From Euborellia annulipes (Eukaryota; Arthropoda; Insecta; Dermaptera; Anisolabididae), in assembly GCA_023213315.1 (NCBI GenBank), contig JAKCPI010015784.1, forward strand, positions 97,971 through 161,970: DNA of 64,000 nucleotides, written 5' to 3'. The notes beneath the pieces were generated by a model. That model searched no databases. It was not told the origin of the DNA and worked only from the letters and a program-made list of their open reading frames with translations. Made by a program: the position numbers and the translations under genes. Below, one piece after another: positions 1 through 10,635 of the stretch; the stretch's first letter is position 1, and each line of letters starts with the position of its first letter.

Positions 1-245
1 TGTTAATAGAAAGGCATTCATGAGGCGAGTTCTCAATATAATCTAATCTAATAATAGAATGCCTTTCTATTAACAGCAGGCGAAGTTGGACTATATATTA
101 TTCTCTTATGACTAAACCAGTGAGGGTTGATTGCTTAAAACCACATTAGTCCTGATGAAGGGAGGCGTTTAGTCTCCCGAAACGTCGACTATATAGTGGG
201 ATTAAAAATTGGCCTGAAAATACCTCCAACGTTTTAATTTCTTGT
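1..245 (+). mobile_element. Penelope-like element (PLE) terminal segment, family 1
   Basis: The stretch is homologous to 55669-55979: shared landmarks are the AGAAAGGCATTCAT block, the phrase AACCAGTGAGGGTT, a hammerhead core and the tail GGCCTGAAAATACCTCCA. It begins at the window edge, so its left end is unknown. A short local inverted repeat (TGTTAATAGAAAGGCATTC near 1-19 against GAATGCCTTTCTATTAACA near 58-76) lies upstream of the ribozyme. No reverse transcriptase or GIY-YIG coding is present. It abuts an M-family repeat at about 246. Confidence 0.6.
151..187 (+). ncRNA. Hammerhead ribozyme-like motif of PLE
   Basis: CTGATGA is followed by a stem II (GGGAG paired with CTCCC around a nine-base loop), then GAAAC and GTC. 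This is the conserved hammerhead core known from Penelope-like elements. GAAAC and GTC are contiguous, so helix III would be only the self-complementary ACGT. Self-cleavage would then probably need a dimeric form; that is inference. Confidence 0.65.
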
Positions 246-990
246 TCAAAAATCAATTATTTTTTAGATGCTCTTTAAAATGTATACCGGTATTCTTAAT
301 TAGGAGAGGACGGGAGCCTTCCCGGGACACAGCAGCCAAGTAAAATAAAAAAACGTTATATTCTCTCGCTGACGTTTCGACCGCTAGTCGCACTCATCGC
401 TCATCTTCAGGGCAAGCAGAATTGTCAAAAATAAGTACAGGTGGTGTGCAATGAACGAGAAAACTTTCAACAACCAACTATGCGACTGAAACTATATTGG
501 AACAGCACTTGCTGTTTGTACAGACATATTTATGCATGACAATAATATACAGTACCACACCACCTGTACTTATTTTTGACAATTCTGCTTGCCCTGAAGA
601 TGAGTGCGACTAGCGCTCGAAACGTCGGCGAGGACAGAATATAACGTTTTTTTTTTTTATTTTACCTGTCTGCTGTGTCCCGGGAAGGCTGCCTGTCCTC
701 TTCTAATTTGAATATCTAAACTCAACAATTTTGTATATTCTTATTTTGCTATTGAAATCTTCTGAAGACCACTTCACTCTTGTACTTCATAGAGAAGAGG
801 GAAATGAGGTAAAAATATAAATATTTTCTCATTTTTATAAATTTTACATCTTGAATTCTAATATATCAACGGAAACTAAATATATCTCGACACAAAAAAT
901 CTGGTGTGACAAGCACAGAACACAACTTTCGATTAACTAATGTAAGAGAAAGTTGTGTGCTGTACGACCATTCACACCAGATATTTGTTG
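246..990 (+). mobile_element. M-family repeat, left-truncated, split by a PLE
   Basis: It runs from the M body phrase AAAAATCAATTATTTTTTAG through the segment with an ACTCTTGTACTTCATAG landmark to the terminal palindrome H2 (895-990, between AAAAAATCTGGTGTGA and TCACACCAGAT). The copy is interrupted at 299-735 by a foldback PLE. It lacks the H1 end, the microsatellite and the X-box palindrome seen in complete copies (see 43646-44325). Confidence 0.8.
299..735. mobile_element. Foldback Penelope-like element, family 2
   Basis: Two inverted arms of about 130-160 bases flank a short spacer. Each arm carries a hammerhead-like core pointing away from the centre; the right arm reads CTGAAGATGAGTGC, GCGCTC, GAAACGTC. 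The outer ends share the phrase CCCGGGACACAGCAG and its complement. TATTCTTA occurs on both sides (291-298 and 736-743), a likely target duplication inside an M copy. There is no coding capacity between the arms. Confidence 0.65.
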
Positions 991-992
991 TT

Positions 993-1035
993 AAATTTTA
1001 ACGTCTGTTTTTAGAGAATAGACCCGTTATTTGTA
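993..1035 (+). repeat. Fragment of a TIR foldback MITE
   Basis: The phrase TTTAACGTCTGTTTTTAGAG followed by AATAGACC matches the right end of the palindromic MITE at 51755-52179. Only about 40 bases remain. Confidence 0.5.
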
Positions 1036-1048
1036 AAAATATGGTATA

Positions 1049-1157
1049 TTTGGTATCCAAATGGCTTAAATAAAATCATCGGACTGCCTGGGGTCCGAAC
1101 CCGCGACTTTTGGTATACGAGGTTAGCACGCTAACCCCTACACCATGCCCCGAGGGC
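1049..1157 (-). mobile_element. tRNA-derived SINE, head and proximal body only
   Basis: On the minus strand it reads a tRNA-like head with an A box (TGGTGTAGGGG), a GGTTAGCGTGCTAACC dyad and a B box (GGTTCGGACCC), then the body phrase CAGTCCGATGATTTTATTTA. The tail module with GCCGAAAAGACTGTGTGAA is missing, so this copy is 3'-truncated. Confidence 0.8.
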
Positions 1158-1389
1158 AAACCCAGTTTTTTTTTTTTTTACATTTCTTTTTTATTTCTAT
1201 AAATTATATGAAATTGTATTTGTAGATATTTATATGTTCGGGTATAAATTCAAGCCAGATGTATGTGTAGGTAATTAAAAAAAAAATAGCCGCCCATGGC
1301 TGGCTGGTGGTGCTATTGGCGGCGGGGCGGTGACTATAAGAGCGGAGTGGGAGGGGCAAACGCCTCCAGGCATTATTAACCAGCGAGTG

Positions 1390-1626
1390 TTTGGCCTGCG
1401 GCAACAGAGGCGGCGGCGGCGGCGGTGGCGGCGGCGACGGTGCCAGTAGGGGGAGGTTGCCTCGGCCTGTTGAACCGAACGCCAGTACGAGACTTGACGT
1501 CCGCTGTGCCACAACTCTCTCTCTACTTTTTATTTGCCACCCTCTCCTCTCTCTCTCTCTCTCTCTCTCGCACACATTCACACACATAAACACAAACACT
1601 CAATTACCCGAACAAATTAATTTTGA
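1390..1626 (+). promoter_or_regulatory. CpG/GGC-rich segment, possible promoter or 5' UTR
   Basis: A (GGC)n tract at 1411-1437, dense CpG dinucleotides, a (TC)n tract (1546-1569) and a CA-rich run break sharply from the AT-rich surroundings and precede the coding-like exon at 1627-1770. No TATA box or initiator is clear. The role as a promoter is inferred from composition and position only. Both strands have spurious low-complexity open frames here. Confidence 0.25.
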
Positions 1627-1770
1627 AAACGTCGCGTTAATAATTTGTTTTGTTCACGTGTCGTGGAGGACGCAACGGCAACCGTGAATATTCCGGTGCT
1701 GCGTGTGCCGAACGTTGTCACCGTGGAGAACAGAGGCGCCGTCACGCTGGACCCCACGTGCCATAAGCGG
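1627..1770 (+). CDS. Unrecognised coding-like exon ending at a strong splice donor
   Basis: The frame stays open from a TGA at 1624 to the end. From 1669 it reads DATATVNIPVLRVPNVVTVE followed by NRGAVTLDPTCHKR. Third codon positions are mostly G or C although the region is AT-rich, which suggests selection on protein. It ends in AAGCG|GTAAGT, a near-consensus donor. There is no in-frame ATG, so it is either an internal exon with a weak acceptor near 1668 or reads from an upstream exon. I do not recognise the protein. The reverse strand is also open here but shows no such splice signal. Confidence 0.4.
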
Positions 1771-2999
1771 TAAGTCACACAAACAAACCTGTCAAAATTA
1801 TTATATATGTAAACATAATAAGATTTATTCTTTGCTATAAAATTCATCTATCAAAGAGTCTTTTTTTTTTAACTATGAAATCACTTACATGGATAGATAA
1901 AAATAAACTCATTTTTCCTAGAAATAATCTTTTATAAAATTACAATTTCTCTTTTCTTTTTTTGTTTGACAAAACTTCAAATTATTTTATAAATAATGCT
2001 TTTTATTATTATGGTTTAATATTTTTTTTTAATAATGATTCTATTGTTGATTGTTTTTTTTTCTCTCTCAATTAGCCATTGTTTAGTCTAATAATAGTTT
2101 TTTTATTATTATTTTTAACAATAATGAGAAAAAAAAATAGAAATTTCTAGATTGAATTAAAAAAGGGGGGGGGTCCCTTTGTGGTGTGGGGTTTGTAATA
2201 TTAAACATTTGTAAGTAAATCACAAATAATTAATTCATGAAATAAAAATAGAATGTTTGATAAAAGAGAAATTCTTTCTTTTTTTCTGACATTTTTATTT
2301 TATTTTAATCTTCAATTAGTTTATAACACTTAAGCCTTTCCTCGAAATTTAAATCACAGAGTAAAAACTCTTTCATTAAATTATAAAAGTCATTTTTTGA
2401 AGCCTTTTCGGCATCAGGTGCCATTTAGACTTCATTTATTTATACCAATTGATATAAATAAATATTAATCTGAATGCCTGGAGTCCGAACCCACTAAAAC
2501 TAATAAGTTTATCAATATTGACATTTCTCAGTATCTTAACCTCTCGGCTTTTATGAATTTATTATATTGTATATATGGGAGTTGAAGGGGAGTTTTTTTT
2601 TTTTTAATAGGATCTTAATGAAATTCAATCTTTAAATGATGATTTATTATTATTTTTATTGAATATCATCAACTTTGTTATGTTTTTGGAACTCTTCTTC
2701 TGTCCTTGCCCTATTACCGCGATGCGGAGTCGGCGGACCTAACTTTCGTCCTCCAGTCCTATCATTCGTTGTTGCGACCGGAAGAAATAGGACAGGCCGG
2801 CCCGTCGCACGGTCTGACGCCTATTGAACATTTTTTACTATACCCATCCTGTTTATTATCATAAACGTTTCTAAAACCGAGGCTGGGGCTTCTTTGTACA
2901 AAAATTGCATTCTTTTTGGTTTTGCGAAAAACTAATCAAGGTGTATAACTGAATATGGCAAATACTAGGTGCGTTGTACTATTTTTAAGCAGAAAATCA
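1771..2999. other. AT-rich non-coding stretch with SINE-tail remnant
   Basis: Mostly A/T homopolymers, as expected of intron. At 2393-2490 lies a decayed SINE piece (CCTTTTCGGCATC, GCCATTTAGAC, then CCTGGAGTCCGAACCC). At 2690-2825 a GC-richer fragment ends in CCCGTCGCACGGTCTGACGC, which recurs in slightly different form at 55549-55572, so it is a low-copy dispersed repeat of unknown type. No gene is visible. Confidence 0.5.
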
Positions 3000-3515
3000 A
3001 GATTTTATAAAATAAGCCCAATGTCTAGAATACGGCCAATGATTTTTTACTGTAAGTAAACTAAAAAGGGTTTCTTTCTTTATCCATTCTCTTTATTAGA
3101 AAAGAACGCGGAAAGCCAATTTGGACCAAATATCTCTAAAAATAACGAAAATATAGAATGAAGATATATAAAAAAGGTATTTTAACTTACTTTTTTGAGT
3201 TTTTTCTTCTTCAATTGTATTTATCATCTAAAAACAACTTTGCCGGGTTCGGTCCGGTTAAGGTTTAAAAAAAAAAACAACTAGGGAACTCTCGGCTAGA
3301 AAAAAATACCTAATGGTAAGGTATAATACTTTTCGTTTAGGCTATGTCATCTCATATTTCTTCTATATTTTTGTTATTTTTAGAGATATTTGGTCCAAAT
3401 TGCCTTTCCGCGCTCTTATTTAGGCTAAAGAGTTTGGATAAAGAAAGAAACCCTAAAATGTTTACTAACATAGTAAAAAATAATTAGCCGTATTCTAGAC
3501 TCGCGCCTAAAATAA
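3000..3515. repeat. Long imperfect inverted repeat (foldback)
   Basis: The left arm (about 3008-3170) and right arm (about 3345-3505) are reverse complements. Both include CCAATTTGGACCAAATATCT or its diverged complement, GGGTTTCTTTCTTTATCC and TCTAGAATACGGC. The loop of about 170 bases is AT-rich. No termini or target duplication were resolved, so it is either a decayed MITE or an inverted duplication. Confidence 0.6.
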
Positions 3516-4029
3516 ATTTTATTTACTCAAAGCATTGAACTCTTATTACTAACTCTATGGTAACAATGAGAAATGACTGTTAACTAAAACCAAGAACAAC
3601 TTTTCCTAAAAACTTAAATTTGACAACTTTATTGGATTGCTGTAAATGATTAAGAAGAGCATCATATTATCTTCGAAAGGCTCGTCATCTTCAGATCACT
3701 ATGCACCCCTTGCTCTTGTTTAGACAAAACAGAGAGGCGACCGCATTTTTTTTGGTTATATCTTCCAAGGATTGGTTCGTGGGATTTTCGTGCAATTCGG
3801 CAGCTCGTTTTTTTGACATGCCATTTTTGACAGATTCCCAGTAATTTCCTACCATTTTTATTCACCTATAACAAAAAAGAAACGAATAAAGCAACAAAAA
3901 AAAAGAACATGACCGCCTCAGCGGTGACAAAGTAGCCTAGTACTTTTTTGAATTTAGGCAACCCAGTACTTTTGGGTATTTTTACTTTTTCTTTGAGCTA
4001 TACCGAAATCTATTAGTCTGCTGTTGATT

Positions 4030-4118
4030 TTCCTAAAATCTAATGACAAGCACAAAACATAACTTTCATAATTACCCAAGGAAAATGTGCTTTGCGACCA
4101 GTCACACCAGATTTTTTT
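4030..4118 (+). repeat. M-family H2 palindrome fragment
   Basis: TGACAAGCACAAAACATAAC through GCGACCAGTCACACCAGATT matches the distal half of H2. The rest of M is absent. The bases at 3516-4029 are AT-rich with no recognisable feature. Confidence 0.65.
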
Positions 4119-4190
4119 AAAAGACAGGATTAGCTCTGATTAAGGAGTGCGGGGAAATTTTTTTTTATTTTTCACTCCCCCTCGTTCTAA

Positions 4191-5087
4191 TGCCTGGTTT
4201 ACACGTTGCCAGTGACTGACAAGTAGTGACTTGCAAGCTGTTAACACCCTCTTGCCAGTGACTGACAAGCCTGTGGGGCCAGTCACCGACGATGCCAGTA
4301 AAACAAAAAAGTTTGTTTTACTGGTACTTTCCTCCACCATTTTTTTGGCGACTGGCATTTCATTGTTTATATAAAAGAAAATGAAAATTTTTATTGGAAA
4401 TTTTCTAGGTTTGAACCATGAACATTTCCATTAAAAAAATATAAAAACAATGAAATAATCACACGTAGAAAACACATGGATGGCACTTAATATTGTCCTT
4501 CATTGTACATGCCAATTGATAGCTGTTGATAGCCCATGTCGTACATATAACATTTATATGTATAAACAGAAATTCATACGACTGAGGAACAAACGCACAT
4601 CGCGTTTGTATCGAGAACCAGGGGCGTATATAGAAATTTTTTTCGGGGGGGGGGGGCTGAACTCAAAAAATACTTCTGCGGAAAATTTTTTTTTTTAAAG
4701 AAACTAAATTTTTTTTCACACGAAATTTTTTGCGGAACATTATTTCTTTTGGGGATTCAAAGTTTTCCACTCTGCGGAAAAATTTGTTGCGCTGATGTCT
4801 GTATATCCCTATATATGTATGTGTGTTTGGGAAATTTCGGTGGGGGCCCGGGCCCCCTCGCCCCCCCCCCCCCCTTATATACGCCCCTGTCGAGAACATT
4901 TATTTTTATTAAATTGCAAGGCACCAATTGTTTACATTTTGCCTTGTGCTTAATGTAAACGATTGGTGCCAGTACTTGCAGTCGGAAAACTACATCTTTC
5001 ATACAAGTTAACGGCAAACAGCCTGTGCTGGGATTCTAGTAACTACCTCAACTGGCATTCCAGTAACTGGCAACTGTAAACCAGGCA
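4191..5087. mobile_element. TIR MITE (ATGCCTGGTTTACA family)
   Basis: The ends are ATGCCTGGTTTACACGTTGC and ACTGGCAACTGTAAACCAGG followed by CAT, inverted with few mismatches. Subterminal repeats of GCCAGTGACTGACAAG occur within the left end. The element carries no transposase and is split by a hAT MITE at 4619-4889. A flanking TA or TAAT duplication is possible but not clear, so the superfamily is unassigned. Confidence 0.65.
4619..4889. mobile_element. hAT MITE with perfect 8-bp target duplication
   Basis: TIR CAGGGGCGTATATAGAA pairs with CTTATATACGCCCCTG. TCGAGAAC flanks both sides (4611-4618 and 4890-4897), the 8-bp duplication expected of hAT. A close relative with the same interior (TTGCGCTGATGTCTGTATAT) is at 35781-37914. 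It sits inside the MITE at 4191-5087 and is therefore younger than that element. Confidence 0.88.
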
Positions 5088-5089
5088 TA

Positions 5090-6278
5090 TATAAAATTAT
5101 TTGGGGTCTAAATGGCCTCAACACTTTCATCCTCCCCTTTATTGATGTTCATAAGGGCGGTCTTTATTTTTTTTTTTTTTAACTTCAAGATCTCCAAACG
5201 AATTTCTAAAAAACAAAAAAAACAAAGGCTTTTATATCAAAGAAACTCCCAAAAGACAGTTTAATAATGAAAATGTCATAATCTCTTCAAATAAGTGTGA
5301 GAAAAAAAAAATTATAATACGGCGTTATATAACCTAAAATAAAATTGCAATTATCGCTTATATTAAAATATTATTTAAAATTCACTAATATAATAAATAT
5401 TAATGGTAGTTAGTTACCTGTTGTTCAGAATTTATTCTTCATTCTTTCGTGATTATGAATAACAAAGAGGAGAATGTAAATAAACAAATCCGTTACTAAG
5501 ACGAGAATAATTGTTTATTTATTAATATTATTACGTCATTAAAGAAATTCAATAATTATTTAAATATGAATTTCATTTTATTTTATTTATTTTATTTTAT
5601 TTTTTTTTTTAATTAATCATGCCAATAAAATAATTTTAATATTTTAGATATTTGTTTTTTAATATTTACTTGCCCTGCTGCTGTTCGTTTTATTTTTAAA
5701 CCATTTTGTGAATGCATCTCGATAAAATGCAAATTAAAAAAAAATATATATTTCACTAATTAAAATACAAATTCATATAAATTGCAATGCATTCTCAAAT
5801 GTATTGAAAATAATACATTTTTAAAAAATAATTCATTTAAATATATTTATATATATATACATTCTCCATCCCTTTCACATATATATACAGACACACACAG
5901 ACTCCATCGTTTGAATTATATTAAATTGATTCTCCAATTCTTTTTCAATAACATTTGTTGAAAATTTTGCATATATTATAATAAATTTATATTATTATTT
6001 ATTTAATAATAATAATAATAAAAAAAAAATTTATATTAAATTCTCCCTTTATATAAATAGTTATATATATATCTTTTTTTGTATGGTTTCAAATTACTAA
6101 ACTGAATACGTATCTCATATTTATTTATATACTATATATATTTTACTATTATTTTATAATTTAGCTCTTTATTTGCTATAAAAACAATATATAAATAGAA
6201 TAATTTGGAAAATTTAATGCTATTTGTTGGTTCAATATTTTTCTTTAATGATGTTTCGGCAGTAAAAATTGTTACAAA
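5090..6278. other. AT-rich DNA without recognisable features
   Basis: Homopolymers and AT microsatellites dominate. There is no sustained open frame, TIR or SINE landmark. Nothing is supported here beyond simple sequence. Confidence 0.6.
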
Positions 6279-7018
6279 CTAGCCGTCGCCCGCCTTTGGC
6301 GGACTACTGAACTTTCCTCGAACTGGTTTCGTTCTTTTTTAATAATTCGTTTTATAATTCCTACGGGCTCTGGAGATACCCAACGAATTCTATGCCTATA
6401 TACTTCTCAGATATGTATTTCAATTAAAAGAAAATAAATTTAATTAAGAATTTTTATAATTTAACTTTAGACGTCGCTCCTGAACTCCCTTATGCCTTTA
6501 CACTATCCTCATAACTAATATTTTAAAAAACACCGTAGTCTCCTAAGCTACCTTCTCGTTTTTCTCGCTAGATTTCAACACATGTACTACTCTGGAATTC
6601 ATGATTTAATAGATACTAAAACCAAAGAAGTGAAAAATATGGGTTAGGCCGTTCTGGCACTGAAGGCCTCATAAGAAGATTTGGGAACCCGGTTTTTTTT
6701 CCTGTAATCTCCATAACATTCTCTTGAATGAAAATGGGATTACCTGAGCTGTTGGTTGAGGGAAGAAGGATTGATTACGAGAGATGCCTTACAAATCTTT
6801 GGATGCGCTTTGAAACTACTCTGTTTTGAAGAGAGCATATGTGTGGCATCTCAATTTACTGTCCTAAATTAAGAGATTAGGGGATACAATCAACTAGAGC
6901 CAATTTGGTCAGTACACTGATATTGCCAATAATACGTAGATTATGGTTGCCTAGTTTACAACGATCTGAGTGGGGAGATGGACTTAGGCTGGGCAGGCTA
7001 TTGAACGCATGTATCAGG
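6279..7018 (-). other. Possible Helitron 3' terminus remnant, then unique DNA
   Basis: ACTAGCCGTCGCCCGCCTTTGGCGG at 6278-6302 reads on the minus strand as a short hairpin followed by CTAGT, like the Helitron ends elsewhere in the window. The 5' end is not found. The phrase TTTAGACGTCGCTCCTGAAC (about 6465-6485) is shared, inverted, with 21830 and 38160. The rest, to 7018, is unassigned. Confidence 0.35.
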
Positions 7019-7020
7019 TA

Positions 7021-7148
7021 CATTGAGCGCCACAATTAAGTCCCCACGGGGTATCTAGAGGTAAAATAAGGATCTGGTTACCTTTTCGGTCACCATATAT
7101 ACTCAAGGCTCTAGCTCCCGGGTGGGGACTTAATTGTGCCGCTCACTG
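7021..7148. mobile_element. Short TA-flanked MITE (Tc1/mariner-type)
   Basis: The ends CATTGAGCGCCACAATTAAG and CTTAATTGTGCCGCTCACTG are inverted, and TA flanks each side. The 128-bp element has a longer relative at 55596-56113 with the same TIR extending to GTCCCCAC. Flanking TA and a TIR starting CA.TGAG suggest mobilisation by a Tc1/mariner transposase; the source element is not in the window. Confidence 0.75.
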
Positions 7149-7320
7149 TATATTTACTGGGTGCCATGGTTCCACCATATTTCCCCAGACTATAAGAAGC
7201 TAAATTGCCGAACAGGCGCAGGTATTTCATGCAGGTGTTCCTCGAACGGATTTTTCAAACGGGCGGGCCGAAATATATAAGAGATCTTTTTAATTTTAGG
7301 GAGCCTGCCAGTAGATTACC

Positions 7321-7591
7321 CACACAGCACAAAATATTGCAGCAATGTTGTAGAAATATTGCGAATCTTGCATAAATTGCCAATTAATATTGCAGGAATG
7401 TTGCAAATCTTGCAAAATATTGGCAACATTGCAGCGGCAATATTCCAAGCTAGGAATATTGCAGCAATATTCCTATGTCCGCCTTTTTGAAACATTGCAG
7501 AAATATTGCATCAATGTTGCTGCAATATTGTCAATATTGAGCAAGATTGGCAATATTGCTGCAACATTGCAGCAATATTTTGTGCTGTGTG
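7321..7591. mobile_element. Palindromic MITE built of TTGCAGCAATATT units
   Basis: CACACAGCACAAAATATTGC at the left is the reverse complement of the right end. The interior is made of degenerate units such as ATTGCAGCAATATTCC in both directions, so the whole 271 bases could fold. No coding function is implied by the open frame that crosses it. Confidence 0.75.
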
Positions 7592-7599
7592 GGTTGTGC

Positions 7600-7692
7600 A
7601 TCCCTAGCCACAGAACAGAGGCCTCCTTGTGGAACAGTTTGCCACAGGACTTGCAACCTTCAGAAGGAATCTATACATCAAAGAGTAGCTGA
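7600..7692 (+). pseudogene. LINE reverse transcriptase C-terminal remnant
   Basis: The frame reads TEASLWNSLPQDLQPSEGIY before a stop. SxWNSLPxxL is the signature near the C-terminus of many CR1/jockey-like reverse transcriptases (compare 60016-60505). Only about 25 codons remain and no poly-A is adjacent, so the subfamily cannot be assigned. Confidence 0.5.
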
Positions 7693-8064
7693 ATGATGAG
7701 GGGAGATTTTGATAATATGACGGGGTGTGTTTTTGTTGTTGTAGAGTGGTTGCCCCTTAATTATTTACAAGAAATCGTAACTCAAAAAGGTTTAGGGATT
7801 TCGGAACGGAAATAATTTTTCCGTAACCCTTAGGAGAGACGGGCATTAGCATCGAATTGACAATTAAATATAAAGTGGATGACACAATGAATTTTTATTA
7901 ATAATAGTAAACTCAATCAACACCGGAATAGTTAATTAGTGGCAGCCACCAATTTTTCTAATTTACATTTAGCCCAAAGGGAAAAATTTAATTAGCAATT
8001 AGATTTCGTTTATTTATCAAACATAGAAATAAAAAAAAAAAATTATTTATCAACGTGTAATCTT

Positions 8065-8831
8065 GCCCACGGGGCTTGGTGTAGAGGTTAGCGTGCTAAC
8101 CTCGTATACCAAACGTCGCGGGTTCGGACCCCAGGCAGTCCGATGATTTTATTTAAGCCAATTGGATACCAAATGGCTTAAATAAGAATGCCTGGACCCC
8201 AAATAAATATTTTATTTTATTTTTTTCTTTATATATATAATTCTTCTGTACGTGTGTATGTGACTGAACTCCTCCTAAACGACTGAACCAATTATGATGA
8301 TATTTTCTGTATATGTTTGTGAGAGTCCCGGACAGGTTTTGTTTCACAAATAACAATAAGTTAATGAGTAATTAACCGTTAAAATAAGAAAAAAATAAAA
8401 ATTAGGAGAAATGGTTGCCATGGTAACAAAATATAAATATTTACCCATGTTTACGATTTTTTTTATTTATTTACATTTTGAATTCTAAAATATCGGGGTA
8501 AATTTTTTGTCTGTGTACCGGGAGAGTCCCGGAAAGGATATAATTCACAAAAAATCTTAAGTTCATGAATGATTAACCGTTAAAATAGTTTCTATATATA
8601 AAAATGAAAGGGAAAAATGTATGTACCAGTATGTATATAAGTAGGCGAGCAAGGGGGTCCAGGGGCGCAGCCCCGCTAGACGGAAAGCCCCGCCGAAGAC
8701 GGGGCTTTCCGTCTAGTATTATATAAATACGAGTATCGTTTAAAGTCTTAAATGGCCTAAGTTGCCGAAAAGACTGTGTGAATGTGTGTGTGATTGTGAG
8801 TGTGAATAAAAAAAAAAAAAAAAAAAAAAAA
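8065..8831 (+). mobile_element. tRNA-derived SINE, full length but split by a Helitron
   Basis: The head at 8065-8140 has A box TGGTGTAGAGG and B box GGTTCGGACCC. The body has CAGTCCGATGATTTTATTTA and the dyad TTGGATACCAAATGG. The tail resumes at about 8735 with AAAGTCTTAAATGGCCTAAG, GCCGAAAAGACTGTGTGAA and a long poly-A to 8831. The interruption at 8226-8716 is a complete Helitron, so the SINE came first. Confidence 0.88.
8226..8716 (+). mobile_element. Short non-autonomous Helitron inside a SINE
   Basis: It starts TCTTTATATATATAATTC and ends in a hairpin (ACGGAAAGCCCCGCC against GGGGCTTTCCGT) followed by CTAG. Helitrons begin TC, end CTRR and insert without target duplication, which fits. 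Inside are the X-box-like GTTGCCATGGTAAC and the phrase AAATATAAATATTTACCCAT, both shared with M repeats. There is no Rep/helicase coding. Confidence 0.85.
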
Positions 8832-8979
8832 GTGTACTCTTTTTTTTTTCCCTATGTGATTTTTTAAAACTTAATTAATTTTAAGGACCCCTTACTTAAA
8901 AGTAGAGGAAAAATTATAAAAAAAAAACTTCTGAAGCACACAATTTTCAATGAGCTCGTATAATCCGCTGATTATTAGT

Positions 8980-9175
8980 CAGAGTGTCACGCTCTTTTTG
9001 GGTAACTTCCCATTGGAATTGCGACTCTTTTAGGGGTTAACAGGGCAAATTGTTTTCGTCCCGAAATTTAAAGTTATTAATAGTTGAAGTTACAATTTCT
9101 TTTTATAGCATATGTATAGATAAACATTTAAATGTATTCTTTACGTTAACTGTTTGATCCGTCGGAATTTCAAAA
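8980..9175 (+). mobile_element. Decayed Helitron 5' fragment (second subfamily)
   Basis: GTGTCACGCTCTTTTTGGGT, CAAATTGTTTTCGTCCCGAAA and GTTACAATTTC correspond to the first third of the Helitron at 17227-18027 with many changes. Termini are missing. Confidence 0.55.
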
Positions 9176-9312
9176 TATTATTTTCGGGTCCCAAAAGGGA
9201 GCTCAAAATATTTTGAGAATTTTCGTATTGGCTTCTAACTTCTATCATTCTATCTTTGTCAAAAATCAAAGCCAATTAAATAAAAAATTATAAAAATTGT
9301 CAAATAATTCGT

Positions 9313-9890
9313 ACTTTCTCTTACCTCTATATGTTAATATATTGAAAGAGAAAGTATTGGATTCATGTCAAAAATTTTGTCGAGATTTTGATGGATTTAC
9401 ACGTTTTAAGGTCCTCTGAATTCAAAAAAGTGGTTTTCGCGGCATGGTCTGTCTGTGAACAAAATACCTCAAGAACGAAAATAGCTAGGAGGCTAGAATT
9501 TTATATTTAATTTATGCACCCCCCACCCCCTGGGAATTAACACCAAGCTTTTGAACTAAATCGACCAAAGAGTACTAGTACTTTACTGATGTACTTTTTC
9601 AGTTTTTTTCGATTTTCTCAAAACTCGAACCAACGATTTTGATTAAAATTCAAAAATCATTTCTTTTTTAGATGCTCTTTCAAATGTATTAATATATTCT
9701 CATTTTGCTCTCAAATTTGTTTGAAGACCACTTTACTCTTGTACTTCATAGGAAAAATTTCTATGAATGAGATTTCCCAAGTTTATAAATTTTTACATCT
9801 TAAATTTTAATATATCGGTGAAAACTAAATAACAAAAAAATCTGGTGTGACAAGCAGAGAACACACCACATTTTTTTAAAACTAATTTCG
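9313..9890 (+). mobile_element. M-family repeat, H2 end truncated
   Basis: H1 (TACTTTCTCTTACC through GAAAGAGAAAGTA), the TTGGATTCATGTCAAAAATT block, a short GTCTGTCTG tract, the body and the beginning of H2 are present. H2 breaks off soon after AAATCTGGTGTGACAAGCAG. The X-box segment has been lost between about 9755 and 9775. Confidence 0.85.
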
Positions 9891-9895
9891 CCAGA

Positions 9896-10630
9896 TTTTA
9901 AAGTAATTATAACAAGATAAAAGAGAAGTTAATTTCAAACTTAAAAAACTCCAGAGCCAGCAAGCAGCACTACCATAATTTCCTTTATAAAATCATAATA
10001 ATAATAATAATAATGAAAAATTTAATTGTAAGTTTAATAATCATTCTAATAATAATAAAATGGCTTGACGAATTTAGCAACTTGTAAGAGAGCGGAAGTG
10101 TAAAAGCAAAGCAACGGCAACGATGATGGGTACGCGCGGTCGTGTATACGCGCACTAACATCGGTAAATGCCATAATTCAATCACTCTTTGAAACCGTGC
10201 AGCTTATCATACAAAAATTAATCTCGTTAAAACACAAGCCTGCCTTCTTCTCTTCGGAGATAATAATAGAGAGAGAGGCTGCGCTGCAACACTAAAAAGA
10301 AAAGTTAGATCAAAGGCAATTTTGCAATGCTAAGTGAATATAATATTTTTTTTTTTAAATTAAAAGGCTACACACACACACATAAAAGGGAAGGGTGCAA
10401 AATATTTATGTATTCTTATTAATGAATCTTGTTAAACAATGGATTACAAATAGACAACTTTTGTTAAACTATCATCAACCGTTTGGGTTGGAAAGGACCA
10501 ATGTTAATTAAATAATGGCTCAGACTAAGCCGAGCGCACTACTTTGCCCACCCACTATTCAAGAAAAAATATTTGTCCCCTCCGCTCTAGAGCCCCTCCC
10601 CCCCAATGGTCCGATGTTTATCATATTATA
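9896..10630. other. Unique AT-rich DNA, no gene
   Basis: It contains (AAT)n around 9998-10012 and a GC-richer patch around 10090-10170 (open on the minus strand for 66 codons, with no codon bias or motif). No transposon ends were recognised. Confidence 0.45.
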
Positions 10631-10635
10631 TTATA

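Noticed and set aside
1204..1599. 131-residue frame on the minus strand
   Set aside because: Composed of (GGC)n, (TC)n and other simple repeats read as proline, glutamate and arginine runs.
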